From: JBCBTJ01 sp039818665
GTDB taxonomy: Bacteria; Pseudomonadota; Alphaproteobacteria; Caulobacterales; Hyphomonadaceae
Length of the DNA stretch: 64,000 nt
Assembly (NCBI GenBank): GCA_039818665.1
Contig: JBCBTJ010000004.1
Span: 23,886 to 87,885, forward strand
Reading direction: 5' to 3'
The notes under the pieces: model-generated
The model's input: the letters and a program-made list of their open reading frames with translations, nothing else
Databases searched by the model: none
What the model was told of the DNA's origin: nothing
Part shown: positions 32,228 through 41,110 of the stretch, piece by piece
Layout of the letters: each line of letters begins with the position of its first letter
Numbering within the stretch: the stretch's first letter is position 1
Position numbers and translations under genes: made by a program

Positions 32228-34462
32228 CTATTCGGCTTCGTCGAACAGGGCCAGGATCTCTTCGGTCCGCGCGAGCGACGCCGCGTAGGCGGCGTTGGCC
32301 GGATCAGCCTCGACCAGGGGGCGCAACAGCGTTCTGGCGCGCAGGAGGCTCGCCTTGGTGGCCTCGCCGTCGAACTCGGCTTGGGCGAGCGCGGCTTGCT
32401 GCAGGCTGTCGGCCGCGCCGAAGGCGGCGTCGGCGCCGGGCAGGGCGCTGCGAATGTCGGCCGCTTCGGACAATGCGCCGGCCGAGCCCTGTGGGTCGCC
32501 TGCGAAACGCCGCGTCTGCCCCAGCGCGTGAAGGACGCTCGCATGCGCCGCCTGGGCCTCCGGATCGCCGGCCGCCGCCAAGCCCCGGCGGATAGGTTCG
32601 GCTTCGCTGTAAGAGGCGAGGATCGTCTCAAGGTCGCGCGCCTGGGCCGCCGCATCGCCTTGCAGCTCCAAAGCGAAAGCCAAATCCTCCCAGTCTTCGT
32701 CGGCGCCCGTGGCTTCGGCCGGCCGCCGCGCCAGGCCAACGGCGATGCGTCGCGCTTCAAGCGCGCCCGCCACATCGCCCGCCTGGCCTAGCGTTTCCGC
32801 CGCGCCGCCGACGATTGTCGCGGCCGTCCTCTGATTGGGCAGATTGCCGGGATCGAGGTCCGCAAGCTCCACCCAAGCGACGGTCGCGGCCCTAAACCCG
32901 GCCGCCGCGTCTTCCAACCGCCCGGCTTGTAGGTCCAGATTCGCAATCAGGCCCGTCCGCAGCGCGACGTCTTCGCGGGCTTCGCCGTCCTGCGGATCGG
33001 CGGCCGCAGCCGTTTCCGCCGCCGCAAGGCTCTCAAGGAGCAAGGCCCGGCCTTCGTCAGCGCGGCCGGTGTCGTTCAGAACCTGTCCCAAGCCCACCAA
33101 AACGGTTCCGCGCGTGGCGAGCAGGGGGCGGCTGTCCGGAGCGCCCGGCAGGGCCGCGTCGATCACGTCGAGCGCCTCGCGATAGGAGGTTTCGGCCGCC
33201 GCATAATCACCCATCAACGCTTCAGCCCCGCCGCGCCAGCGCAGACCCGAGGCGAGATTGGCGTCCGCCACGCCCGGCGCCTCATTCGCGTCCGCGACAT
33301 AGATCAGCATCGGGATCGCTTCGCTGAACAGCGGCAGCGCCGCGGCGGGCCGGCCGGCTTGCATGTGCACTTTGCCCAGTCGCTGAAGCGAGGCCGCAAG
33401 ATGGGTCCGCCCCAGTACGGCGCCGGGGATGTCGACCAGCATCTCCCGTCCGGCGCGGATCGCTTCCTGGTGCGCCGCGATGGCCTCGGCTTCCTCCCCA
33501 AGCGACCAAGAAGCGTCGCCGAGCGCCGCGTTCGCCCGCACATAGTCGAGCGTGAAACGCATTTGCGGCGGCACGTCAGTGTTGATGATCGCCGCCGCGC
33601 GCGCCGCCGCTTCGCGCTGGTCCTCGGTCCGCCCCATCCGGCCGTAGAGCTCCGAGATCTGCACCAGGAGCTGCGCCTGCTGGCGCGAGAGCTCCGGGCT
33701 CGACACGCCTTGGGCGAACAGTATCTCAAAGCGCTCATCGGCGAAGTCGAGCAGGCCCTCAAGCGCCGAGACGGGCACGCCGTTGCGCAGCGATAAATCG
33801 TCGGCCTGATCGACAATGCCCGCGCCGATGTCGATCGCTTCCAGCGTCATGGCTTGGGCGCGCTCGCTCTCGCGCACGGCGATGACGGCGGCGGTGGACG
33901 CGCCGGCGGCGAGCAGGGCGAAGGTCGCAGTGAGCGCGGCGCGGACGCGCGCCCGGGCCCGTTCCGCCTTCGCCTGCAGGTCGCGCAATTCGCCGAGATC
34001 GACATACAAGAACCCGGCGACGAGCTTCAGAAACCCGATCTCCTCGCCGTCGCCCTCTGGTCGGAAGTCCGCCGCAAGGGGCTGCTCTCTCAGCAAGGCT
34101 GGCGGGAAACACTCCTCGGGCTCGCCTTCCAGGATCACGGCGAGCAATCCGTCTCGCCCGCGATGCTCCAGAAAGGCTTCGACTTCCGCATTCACCCATT
34201 CAGACGCTTTCGCACCCGGTGAGCAGCATACGATCAGGCGCTGCGACTCATTCAATTTTTCGATCAGCTCGTCATTCAGCGAACCGGCCGCGCCCAATTC
34301 GGCCTGATCGAGGAAGAACCGGCCGAGCCGTTGGTTGTTGTCGCGGCGCAGGCGCTTTGGAATCTCATAATTGGTCAGCCGCTTATACAGCTTTCGAACG
34401 GCTTTCTTGTCTTTCCGGCTGTAGCTGATGAAGGCCCGGAATTTCGGCGTGTCCTCCGCCAT
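32228..34462 (-). CDS. TIR domain - transmembrane - TPR protein
   Basis: The 744-residue product has three parts. Residues 5-130 are a bacterial TIR domain: FRAFISYSRKD at the start, LGRFFLDQAEL, then RLIVCCSPGAKASEWVNAEVEAF, in which Glu93 aligns with the catalytic Glu of TIR NAD-hydrolases. A membrane helix (about 174-196) follows. Residues about 250-740 are degenerate TPR-like helical repeats predicted outside the cytoplasm. TIR proteins of this kind act in signalling or in stress or phage response. The start at 34462 has GGAG 10 bp upstream; a GTG 12 bases earlier is possible. It is the first gene of a unit with the carotenoid oxygenase. Confidence 0.82.
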   Translation of the reverse strand: MAEDTPKFRAFISYSRKDKKAVRKLYKRLTNYEIPKRLRRDNNQRLGRFFLDQAELGAAGSLNDELIEKLNESQRLIVCCSPGAKASEWVNAEVEAFLEHRGRDGLLAVILEGEPEECFPPALLREQPLAADFRPEGDGEEIGFLKLVAGFLYVDLGELRDLQAKAERARARVRAALTATFALLAAGASTAAVIAVRESERAQAMTLEAIDIGAGIVDQADDLSLRNGVPVSALEGLLDFADERFEILFAQGVSSPELSRQQAQLLVQISELYGRMGRTEDQREAAARAAAIINTDVPPQMRFTLDYVRANAALGDASWSLGEEAEAIAAHQEAIRAGREMLVDIPGAVLGRTHLAASLQRLGKVHMQAGRPAAALPLFSEAIPMLIYVADANEAPGVADANLASGLRWRGGAEALMGDYAAAETSYREALDVIDAALPGAPDSRPLLATRGTVLVGLGQVLNDTGRADEGRALLLESLAAAETAAAADPQDGEAREDVALRTGLIANLDLQAGRLEDAAAGFRAATVAWVELADLDPGNLPNQRTAATIVGGAAETLGQAGDVAGALEARRIAVGLARRPAEATGADEDWEDLAFALELQGDAAAQARDLETILASYSEAEPIRRGLAAAGDPEAQAAHASVLHALGQTRRFAGDPQGSAGALSEAADIRSALPGADAAFGAADSLQQAALAQAEFDGEATKASLLRARTLLRPLVEADPANAAYAASLARTEEILALFDEAE

Positions 34463-34618
34463 GGCGCGCTCCACTCGTCCCCAGCGGCGAGACTAGCTCG
34501 GATGACCCAGCCGGAAAACGCCCGACCGCCGCGCGTTACTTGTGTCGCCGCGCGAGGCTGCGTAGCGTCTCGGCCGACAGACGCCGGCGTCGGCCGGCGC
34601 AAAAACACGGGGCGGGCC

Positions 34619-37495
34619 ATGCTCAATATCAAATCCCTCGCCGCCATGGGCGCCGCATTGATGCTCGCCGCGTGCGGGTCCGGCGCCGGCGCGCCAGATC
34701 AGGCGGAGACCGCTGTCCCGGATGCAGTCGAGACATCGACCGGCCTGATCCCCTACGAGCGCTTTACGCTCGACAACGGCCTCGATGTGATCTTCCATAT
34801 CGACCGCTCCGATCCCGTGGTCGCGGTCTCACTCACCGCCCATGTGGGCTCGGCGCGGGAGAAACCGGGCCGTACCGGCTTCGCGCACCTGTTTGAGCAC
34901 TTGCTGTTCCTGGAATCTGAAAACCTCGGCAAAGGCGGGCTCGACCGCCTCAGCGCCCGCATTGGCGGCTCAGGCGCCAACGGCTCCACCAATCGCGACC
35001 GCACCAACTATTTCCAAACCGTCCCGAAGGACGCGCTTGAGAAGATGATCTGGGCCGAGGCCGACAAGCTTGGCTGGTTCATCAACACGGTCACCCAGCC
35101 CGTGCTCGACAAAGAAAAACAGGTCGTCAAAAACGAGAAGCGCCAAGTTGTCGACAACCGCCCCTACGGCCACACCTTCTACGTCCTGCACAAGGCGCTC
35201 TACCCGCAAGACCACCCCTATAATTGGCAGGTCATCGGATCGTTGGAGGACCTGCAGGCCGCCACGCTTGATGATGTCAAAGAGTTCTTCCGCGCCTGGT
35301 ACACGCCCAACAATGTGACCCTCGTCGTCGCAGGCGACTTCGACGCGGCCCAGGCGAGGGACTGGGTCGAGAAGTATTTCGACGAAATCCCGCGCGGGCC
35401 GGACATTGCGCCGCTCGAAAAGCGCGCCGGCATGATCTCCGAAACCGTCTCGCTGTTCCACGAAGACAATTTCGCGGAACAGCCGGAGCTGACCATGCTC
35501 TGGCCCACGGTTCCGCGCTACCACCCCGACAGCTACGCCCTGTCCGCGCTCGCGCAGATCCTCGCCGACGGCAAAGCCGCGCCGCTCAATCAGATCCTCA
35601 TCGACGAAAAACAACTCACCGCCAATGTCGGCGCCTTCGACTTCACCTCCGAGCTCGCCGGCGAGTTCATCCTCCAGGTCACCGCTTTCGCCGACACCGA
35701 CCTTGACGCCGTCAAAGCCGCGCTTGAGGAGGGCTTCGCCCGGTTTGAAGCCGACGGCGTGCCGGCGGATCGGCTCGCCCGGGTAAAAATCCAGCAGGAA
35801 GTCGCCTTCTATGAAGGCCTGCAAAACGTGCTCGGCAAAAACATCAGCCTGGCGAATTATTCGATCTTCGCGGGCGATCCCGGCTTCATCGACGAAGACC
35901 TCGCGCGCCTCCAGTCCGTCGCGGCAGAAGACGTGATGCGCGTCTACGAGACCTATATCAAAGACCAGCCCTTCGTGGTCACGAGCTTCGTGCCGAAAGG
36001 CCAAGCCGAGCTCGCCCTGGAAGGCGCGGCCCGCGCCGAGGTCGTGGAGGAAGAGATCGTCCAGGGCGCCGAGCGCGGCTTCGACCCGAGCCTGATCTCA
36101 AACTACGAGCCGACCCCGTCCACATTCGATCGCTCCGTCGAGCCACCCTCGGGCGCCGCGCCGGTGCTCGCCACGCCAGACATCTGGGAGGCCGAGACGG
36201 ACAAGGGCCTTCGCCTCTATGGCATTGAGGACAGCGAGCTGCCGCTCGTCCAATTCCAGCTTGTCATCGAGGGCGGGCGCCTTTTGGAGACGCGCGAAGC
36301 CGCGGGCGCGGCCAATCTCGTCGCTGAGATGATGACGCGCGGCACAGCCGGTATGACGGCCGAAGCGTTCGACAATGCGCTCGCCGACCTCGGCGCAGAT
36401 GTCGACGTCAACGCCGGGCTCGAGACCATCACCGTCAACGGCTCCGCGCTCGCCCGCAATTTCGACGCCGTGATGGCCCTCGTCCAAGACATGGTCGTCG
36501 AGCCGCGCTGGGACCCGGCGGAGTTCGAGCTCGCCAAGAAAGACGCGCTGGACGCCATTCAGGCCGCGCGCGCCAATCCGAACGCCATCGCCCAGCAAGC
36601 CTTCGACTATGTGATGTACGGCGAAGGCAGCATCGTCGCCCAGCACCCGTCCGGCAACGAGACGAGCCTCGCCGCGCTCGACCTCGCGGCGGTTCAAGCC
36701 TTCCACGCCGCCAATCTCAGCCCGCAGCTGGCGACCCTGCGCGTCGTCGGCGACGTGCCGCAAGCCCAAGTGGTCGCTGCCGCCGAGGCCCTGTCCGAGG
36801 TTTGGGAGGTCCGCGAGGTCGATATCCCCGCGCCGCCAACCGCCAATGCGCCAGACGCCTCACGGGTCTATTTCTACGACGTGCCGGGCGCGTCTCAGTC
36901 GGTCTTCTATTTCGGCGGCCCGGCGCCGCTGCGCACCGACGAGGCCTACTACCCGACCACGGTCATGAACTACCGCCTCGGCGGCGGCGGCTTCGCCTCG
37001 CGCCTCACCCAGCAGCTTCGCGAACAGCGCGGCTACACTTACGGCATCGGCTCCGGCTTCGCCTCCACCACGCGCTTCGGCGAGTTCTTCGTCCGCAGCG
37101 GCGTCCGCTCCAACGTCACGCTGGAAGCCGCCGACCTCGTCAAATCCATCATGACGGACTACGCCGCGACCTTCGATCAGAACGACTTGGACGTCACCAA
37201 GAGCTTCTTCGTGAAGAGCAAAGCCCGCAGCTTTGAGTCCTACGGCGCCAAGCTCCGCATCCTCCGCGACGTCTCCGCCTACGGCTTGCCGCACGATTAT
37301 GTGGCCAAGGAGAACGAGGTGGTCGAGGCGATGACGGTCGAAGAGATCCAAGCCCTCGCCGCGCAAGCGGTCCGGCCGGACGCCATGCACTATGTCATTG
37401 TCGGCGACGCGGCGACCCAACTGGACCGCCTCGCCGATCTCGGCCTCGGCGATCCGATCTTGGTCAACGAGGCCGTCGACGCGCTGAGCCGGTAG
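34619..37495 (+). CDS. M16 family (pitrilysin-type) zinc peptidase lipoprotein
   Basis: The 958-residue product begins with a lipoprotein signal (MLAACGS), then two M16 halves. The N-terminal half carries the inverted zinc motif HLFEH (His90, Glu93, His94) and a downstream Glu in KMIWAEADKLGW. The second half (about 520-950) lacks the motif but keeps the fold (FGGPAPLRTDEAYYPTTVMN and RGYTYGIGSGF), as in other fused M16 peptidases. It should degrade peptides in the periplasm or at the outer membrane. The ATG at 34619 starts the signal; a longer open frame reaching back to 34331 overlaps the TIR gene and is rejected. An isomerase-like gene follows after 8 bp. Confidence 0.92.
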   Translation: MLNIKSLAAMGAALMLAACGSGAGAPDQAETAVPDAVETSTGLIPYERFTLDNGLDVIFHIDRSDPVVAVSLTAHVGSAREKPGRTGFAHLFEHLLFLESENLGKGGLDRLSARIGGSGANGSTNRDRTNYFQTVPKDALEKMIWAEADKLGWFINTVTQPVLDKEKQVVKNEKRQVVDNRPYGHTFYVLHKALYPQDHPYNWQVIGSLEDLQAATLDDVKEFFRAWYTPNNVTLVVAGDFDAAQARDWVEKYFDEIPRGPDIAPLEKRAGMISETVSLFHEDNFAEQPELTMLWPTVPRYHPDSYALSALAQILADGKAAPLNQILIDEKQLTANVGAFDFTSELAGEFILQVTAFADTDLDAVKAALEEGFARFEADGVPADRLARVKIQQEVAFYEGLQNVLGKNISLANYSIFAGDPGFIDEDLARLQSVAAEDVMRVYETYIKDQPFVVTSFVPKGQAELALEGAARAEVVEEEIVQGAERGFDPSLISNYEPTPSTFDRSVEPPSGAAPVLATPDIWEAETDKGLRLYGIEDSELPLVQFQLVIEGGRLLETREAAGAANLVAEMMTRGTAGMTAEAFDNALADLGADVDVNAGLETITVNGSALARNFDAVMALVQDMVVEPRWDPAEFELAKKDALDAIQAARANPNAIAQQAFDYVMYGEGSIVAQHPSGNETSLAALDLAAVQAFHAANLSPQLATLRVVGDVPQAQVVAAAEALSEVWEVREVDIPAPPTANAPDASRVYFYDVPGASQSVFYFGGPAPLRTDEAYYPTTVMNYRLGGGGFASRLTQQLREQRGYTYGIGSGFASTTRFGEFFVRSGVRSNVTLEAADLVKSIMTDYAATFDQNDLDVTKSFFVKSKARSFESYGAKLRILRDVSAYGLPHDYVAKENEVVEAMTVEEIQALAAQAVRPDAMHYVIVGDAATQLDRLADLGLGDPILVNEAVDALSR

Positions 37496-37503
37496 GGCGT
37501 CCC

Positions 37504-38172
37504 ATGCAGGCGCTGGAGAGCGAGGCCCCGCTCATCGTCTATATCGACGTGAAGAGCCCCTACGCCTTCGTCGCCATCCAGCCGACCCTGGCGCTGGAGG
37601 CAGATCTTGGCCTGCAATTCGACTGGCGCCCGCTCACGCTCGACATCCCGTCCTATCTCGGTTCGGCGAAGAAGAAGGCCGGCAAAGTGGTCGAGTCGAA
37701 ACGCAGCCCCGCGCAATGGAACACGGTCCGCTACGGCTACCGCGACGCCCGCCGCTACGCCGAGCGCCAGGGCCATGTCCTAAAAGGCACGGAGAAGATC
37801 TGGGACTCCTCCATCGCCAACATCGCCATCCTCTGGGTCACGCTGACGGCGCGCGACCGGCTGGGCGCGTACCTAAACGCCGTCTACCCGCCCTTCTGGC
37901 GGCGCGAGCTCGACATTGAAGACGTCGCCGTGGTCGAAGCCTGCCTCGCAAAGGCCGGCGTCGACGCGGCCGGCTTTGCGGAGTTTCAGGCCGGCGAGGG
38001 CAGGGCGCTACACGACGCGCTCCAGGCCCAGCTCCACCCCGCCGGCGTCTACGGAGTCCCGACCTATGCCGCCGACGGCGAAATCCTCTTCGGCCGCGAA
38101 CACCTGCCCTATGTCCGCTGGGTCCTGACCGGCCGCCAAGGCGCCGCGCCCGACATCGCGTATGAGGTGTAG
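37504..38172 (+). CDS. DsbA/HCCA-isomerase-like (kappa GST) protein, copy 1
   Basis: The 222-residue product has the thioredoxin-like DSBA fold of 2-hydroxychromene-2-carboxylate isomerases and kappa-class GSTs: VYIDVKSPYAFVAIQP near the N-terminus, where a Ser-Pro-Tyr replaces the redox CxxC, and the C-terminal VYGVPTYAADGEILFGREHLPYV. The serine in this position binds the glutathione thiol in the family. Aromatic-compound degradation or glutathione conjugation are possible roles; no neighbouring gene supports one. It follows the M16 gene closely (8 bp) and has a paralogue at 38807. Confidence 0.85.
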   Translation: MQALESEAPLIVYIDVKSPYAFVAIQPTLALEADLGLQFDWRPLTLDIPSYLGSAKKKAGKVVESKRSPAQWNTVRYGYRDARRYAERQGHVLKGTEKIWDSSIANIAILWVTLTARDRLGAYLNAVYPPFWRRELDIEDVAVVEACLAKAGVDAAGFAEFQAGEGRALHDALQAQLHPAGVYGVPTYAADGEILFGREHLPYVRWVLTGRQGAAPDIAYEV

Positions 38173-38253
38173 CGCTCGCCGAGCCCGCCGCCATCGTTAT
38201 GCCCGCGGTTCGAATCGACCCATCGTCAAACCATCGCAATTAGGCGGAGCAAA

Positions 38254-38685
38254 ATGACCGAAGCGGAGATCGTGGGCGTCATTCAGACATCCGCGGCGCA
38301 GATCACTCAGATCGTCAGCCAGATCATCGCGATCAATTTCGCGATGATTGTCGCGATCTACTACTTCCTGAACCAGGCGAGCTGGCGGCTCAAACTCGCG
38401 ACCTTCTTGCTCTATTCCCTGGGCTTGCAAATGTATGTGCTTCTGGCGGCGCAGCAGTCGGCGATTTTGGGCGGCGCCGCTGAAATCATCGAAACCTGGG
38501 GCGCGGAAGATATTGGCCCGGTTTTGCTTTCACTGGAGGCTTTCGCCAAGGGCGGGCAAGGGTTGGCGCTGAACATCACGCTGAATCTGTCGATCTATGC
38601 TTTATGGTTCGGTGTCGCGTACCTGCTGTTCTTCTGGAAGCGCCGCGGCCGCGCCCAAGATGCGGCGGAATCGGACGCTGACTAA
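38254..38685 (+). CDS. Small three-helix membrane protein
   Basis: The 143-residue product has hydrophobic segments near 22-42, 48-66 and 108-132, an N-terminal segment EIVGVIQTSAAQITQIVSQII, and a basic end (KRRGRAQDAAESDAD). No known family is recognised. It sits between the two DsbA-like paralogues on the same strand. Confidence 0.55.
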   Translation: MTEAEIVGVIQTSAAQITQIVSQIIAINFAMIVAIYYFLNQASWRLKLATFLLYSLGLQMYVLLAAQQSAILGGAAEIIETWGAEDIGPVLLSLEAFAKGGQGLALNITLNLSIYALWFGVAYLLFFWKRRGRAQDAAESDAD

Positions 38686-38806
38686 GCGCGCCGTCTCACC
38701 CCTTTCCGGGCCCTGGGCGGCGGCGGGGCGAGCGACCCGGAGGCCGGCCCCAGCATTGCTCACGATGAGCCGGCGCGTAAGCTGATCCCGTGGCTTTGAG
38801 GAGCGG

Positions 38807-39385
38807 GTGAAGAGCGTGCTGCGCGTCTATTTGGATTTCAAATCGCCGGCGGCGTATCTCGCCTTTCATCCGACTTTGGCTTTGATCGAGCGGACCGGCG
38901 CCGCGGTCGAGTGGCGCCCGTTCCGAACGCAGCAACGGCCGATTCCTGAGGCGAAGCCCGACGAAACCCGCGGCGAGACCCATCGCCGGGTCCGCGCGAT
39001 ACAGCGCCGCGAAACCCATCTCAAATACGCCGCGCTTCGCGGCCTGGAGATGCGGTTTCGAAATGAGGCGGGCGACACAGACCCGGCCCTCGCCGTTTTA
39101 CTGACGGATCTCGTCGATCCGCCGGCCTACATTGATGCGGCGTTCCGCGCCTATTGGGTCGATGGGGTGGACCTTGGCGATGCCGACACTGTCGCGGACG
39201 TCATGGCGCGCTCCGGCCACGACCCCGATCGTATCAACTGGGCCGCCGCCGCTGAGACTCTAGACGCCGCGCAGACCGAAGCCGAAGAAGCGGGCGTCGT
39301 CGACGCGCCCGGTTACCGGATCGCAGACCAGCTCTTCATCGGCCGCGAGCATCTGCCCTGGATCAGCGAACTGCTCGCGGCTTGA
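38807..39385 (+). CDS. DsbA/HCCA-isomerase-like protein, copy 2
   Basis: The 192-residue product is a shorter relative of the protein at 37504: VYLDFKSPAAYLAFHPTL at the start and DAPGYRIADQLFIGREHLPWI at the end. Again serine stands in place of the redox CxxC (SPAAY). The middle part is diverged, so it is not a recent tandem copy. The chosen start is GTG at 38807 with GAGGAG upstream. Function as for copy 1; substrate unknown. Confidence 0.8.
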   Translation: MKSVLRVYLDFKSPAAYLAFHPTLALIERTGAAVEWRPFRTQQRPIPEAKPDETRGETHRRVRAIQRRETHLKYAALRGLEMRFRNEAGDTDPALAVLLTDLVDPPAYIDAAFRAYWVDGVDLGDADTVADVMARSGHDPDRINWAAAAETLDAAQTEAEEAGVVDAPGYRIADQLFIGREHLPWISELLAA

Positions 39386-39743
39386 GAGCGGCGTTTCACT
39401 CTTCATCGAAGGCGGTCGCCTGGCGAAAGGGCTAAAATTGGAGCGTGTTGCGATCGGGAAACCGGCGGTGCGCGCCGACACTGGGCGAAAACCGCTGGCT
39501 TCAATAAAGTTATCCCACAAAACTCTATCCTGATCAGAGCCGATATCGGCACATAGATTTCCGCGCCAATTCGAGGAGAGTCGGTCCGTTTCCGCGGCGC
39601 TGCGAGGTGTTCTGGCCGTGTGCGGCGGTCGCGCCTACGGGCGCGTTCCCGGCGGCGCCAGGCGGCGCGGAGCGGCCTTATGATGTGCCGATGCAGGCCG
39701 GGACCGAGACTCTAAGCCCAGTGTTCATGGGCCTTGATTTTGC

Positions 39744-39762
39744 GCATCGACACTGTCGATGC
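39744..39762. repeat. Perfect inverted repeat, stem-loop
   Basis: GCATCGA-CACTG-TCGATGC has 7-bp perfect arms with a 5-base loop, about 180 bp before the tetR start. No U-run follows; it could be an operator or a transcript hairpin. Confidence 0.35.
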
Positions 39763-39803
39763 CGAAACGTTTTGAGTCCAAGTGCGGATAAAAAAGACAA
39801 AAT

Positions 39804-39815
39804 AATCAACCGGTT
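39804..39815. promoter_or_regulatory. TetR operator-like site 1
   Basis: AATCAACCGGTT matches the core of sites 2 and 3 (AACCAACCGGTT and AACCAAACGGTT) with one change in the first half. It is preceded by an AT-rich stretch (GATAAAAAAGACAAAATAATC) that could hold a promoter. Confidence 0.5.
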
Positions 39816-39918
39816 CGTGAGGTTCACCCGCAGCGGATGGGGCGCCGGTCGGCGATGCGGCGCCGCTTCGCGTCAAATCGTGACGCCGCAGAGTGCCCGT
39901 GGCTGGGTTGATCTGGAT

Positions 39919-39932
39919 AACCAACCGGTTAT
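39919..39932. promoter_or_regulatory. TetR operator-like site 2
   Basis: AACCAACCGGTTAT contains the palindrome AACCGGTT and lies 10 bp before the tetR ATG, where a bound repressor would block initiation. It agrees at 13 of 14 positions with site 3 before the secreted-protein gene. Confidence 0.65.
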
Positions 39933-39942
39933 AAAAAGGCTT

Positions 39943-40569
39943 ATGAAAGGCGAAAAAACCAAACAGCGCGTGCTCGAGGCGGCGTCCGATTTGTTTTGGT
40001 CGCGCAGCTTCCACTCGGTCAGCGTCGCCGATGTCGCTGCTGCGGCCTCGGTCAACAAAGCGACGCTTTATCAGTACTTTGACTCGAAAGAAGCGCTCGG
40101 TCGGGCCGTGGTGATCGACGCCCGGCGGCGAACGATTGATTTCGTATTCGAGGGCGCTTGGGCGCAAGCGGACGAACCGCTCGATCGGCTCAAGGCGATC
40201 TACGAGCGCGTCTATGGCAGCCAGCAAGCCGCTTATGACTGTTCAGGCGAGGCGCGAGGCTGCCCCTTTGTGAACATCGCCATGGAGATGGCGATTGAAA
40301 ACAAGAGCGTGCGCGATGAAGTGCGCCAAACGCAGGAGGCGTTCGGCGCGTACTACGCTCGCATTCTGCGCGCTTTGGCGCCGGGCCCCTTGCCGCGCGA
40401 CGCCGAAGAGCGCGCGGTCGCCGCGCTCGTCCGAAATATGAACGGCGCCATGGTCGCCGCAAGGATCGAGCAGCGGCCGGAGGCTCTGCTCGAAGCCGCT
40501 GAAACAGCCGTATTTATTGCGCAATCGGCCGTCGCATCGGCGGCTGCGCCAACCTCCCCAGCCCCATAG
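39943..40569 (+). CDS. TetR family transcriptional regulator
   Basis: The 208-residue product has a TetR-N HTH domain (VLEAASDLFWSRSFHSVSVADVAAAASVNKATLYQYFDSKEAL) and a helical ligand-binding domain of the TetR_C_16-like type, with CSGEARGCPFVNIAME, a Cys-rich loop seen in members that sense electrophiles. The start at 39943 is set by the family N-terminus (MKGEKTKQRVLEAAS). It lies 10 bp after an AACCAACCGGTTAT motif and 9 bp before the MAPEG gene. It probably represses itself, the MAPEG gene and, through a matching site, the secreted-protein gene at 41111. Confidence 0.9.
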   Translation: MKGEKTKQRVLEAASDLFWSRSFHSVSVADVAAAASVNKATLYQYFDSKEALGRAVVIDARRRTIDFVFEGAWAQADEPLDRLKAIYERVYGSQQAAYDCSGEARGCPFVNIAMEMAIENKSVRDEVRQTQEAFGAYYARILRALAPGPLPRDAEERAVAALVRNMNGAMVAARIEQRPEALLEAAETAVFIAQSAVASAAAPTSPAP

Positions 40570-40578
40570 GAGCCCGTT

Positions 40579-41016
40579 ATGGAATTCCCCGTATTCACGG
40601 CCGTGTTTGCAGCGGTGTTGATCATTCTGCAGCAGATCTTGATGCTGTCGGTCGGTCTCCATAGGGCGGCGACCCTGCGCGGCGTGGGCGTGGGCGATGA
40701 CGCCACACTTCTCCGCAAACAGCGTCGCCACGGCAATCTCAGCGAAAACAGCGCCATCCTGATTATTCTTATCGGGTTGCTTGAACTGACGGGCGCGTCC
40801 GCCTCGGCGGTGCTCGCCTTCGCCGCTCTGTTTTTGGGCGGACGCGTGTTTCACGCCATCGGATTCAGCTTCGACGCGGGCGCGAGCGGGACAAGCCTCT
40901 TTGCGCCGCCGGCGATCATGCGCGCGCTCGGCGCATTCGCGACGGGGCTCGGCGGGATCGCGGCCGCGGGCTACGTCTTGTGGCTGAACTGGCCGAGCTT
41001 CGCCGCCGTCTTCTAG
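40579..41016 (+). CDS. MAPEG family membrane protein
   Basis: The 145-residue product is a four-helix MAPEG protein (microsomal glutathione S-transferase relative): LRKQRRHGNLSENSAILIILIGLLE carries the conserved R-x-x-H-G-N-x-x-E motif in helix 2, and GRVFHAIGF the following conserved region. Such proteins conjugate glutathione to lipophilic electrophiles or act as peroxidases. The start is 9 bp after tetR, so the two form one operon and the MAPEG protein is probably induced by the same signal. Confidence 0.9.
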   Translation: MEFPVFTAVFAAVLIILQQILMLSVGLHRAATLRGVGVGDDATLLRKQRRHGNLSENSAILIILIGLLELTGASASAVLAFAALFLGGRVFHAIGFSFDAGASGTSLFAPPAIMRALGAFATGLGGIAAAGYVLWLNWPSFAAVF

Positions 41017-41079
41017 CGCCCGCGCGTCGCGGCGCAGCCCTCGGGATCGCGACCCCCCGCCTTTGGTCCGTGTCTGCTA

Positions 41080-41093
41080 AACCAAACGGTTAT
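41080..41093. promoter_or_regulatory. TetR operator-like site 3
   Basis: AACCAAACGGTTAT differs from site 2 at one position. It lies 17 bp before the start of the secreted-protein gene, in the same relative position as site 2 before tetR. Confidence 0.6.
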
Positions 41094-41110
41094 TTTTTGG
41101 AGCTCCTCCC

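Larger units (their letters stand above)
39386..39942. other. Regulatory intergenic region, 557 bp, upstream of tetR
   Basis: No gene is supported. The stretch carries a perfect 7-bp inverted repeat GCATCGA-CACTG-TCGATGC at 39744-39762 and two copies of an AACCAACCGGTT-type motif (39804-39815 and 39919-39932). The second copy lies 10 bp before the tetR start. These make it the likely control region of the tetR unit. Confidence 0.6.
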
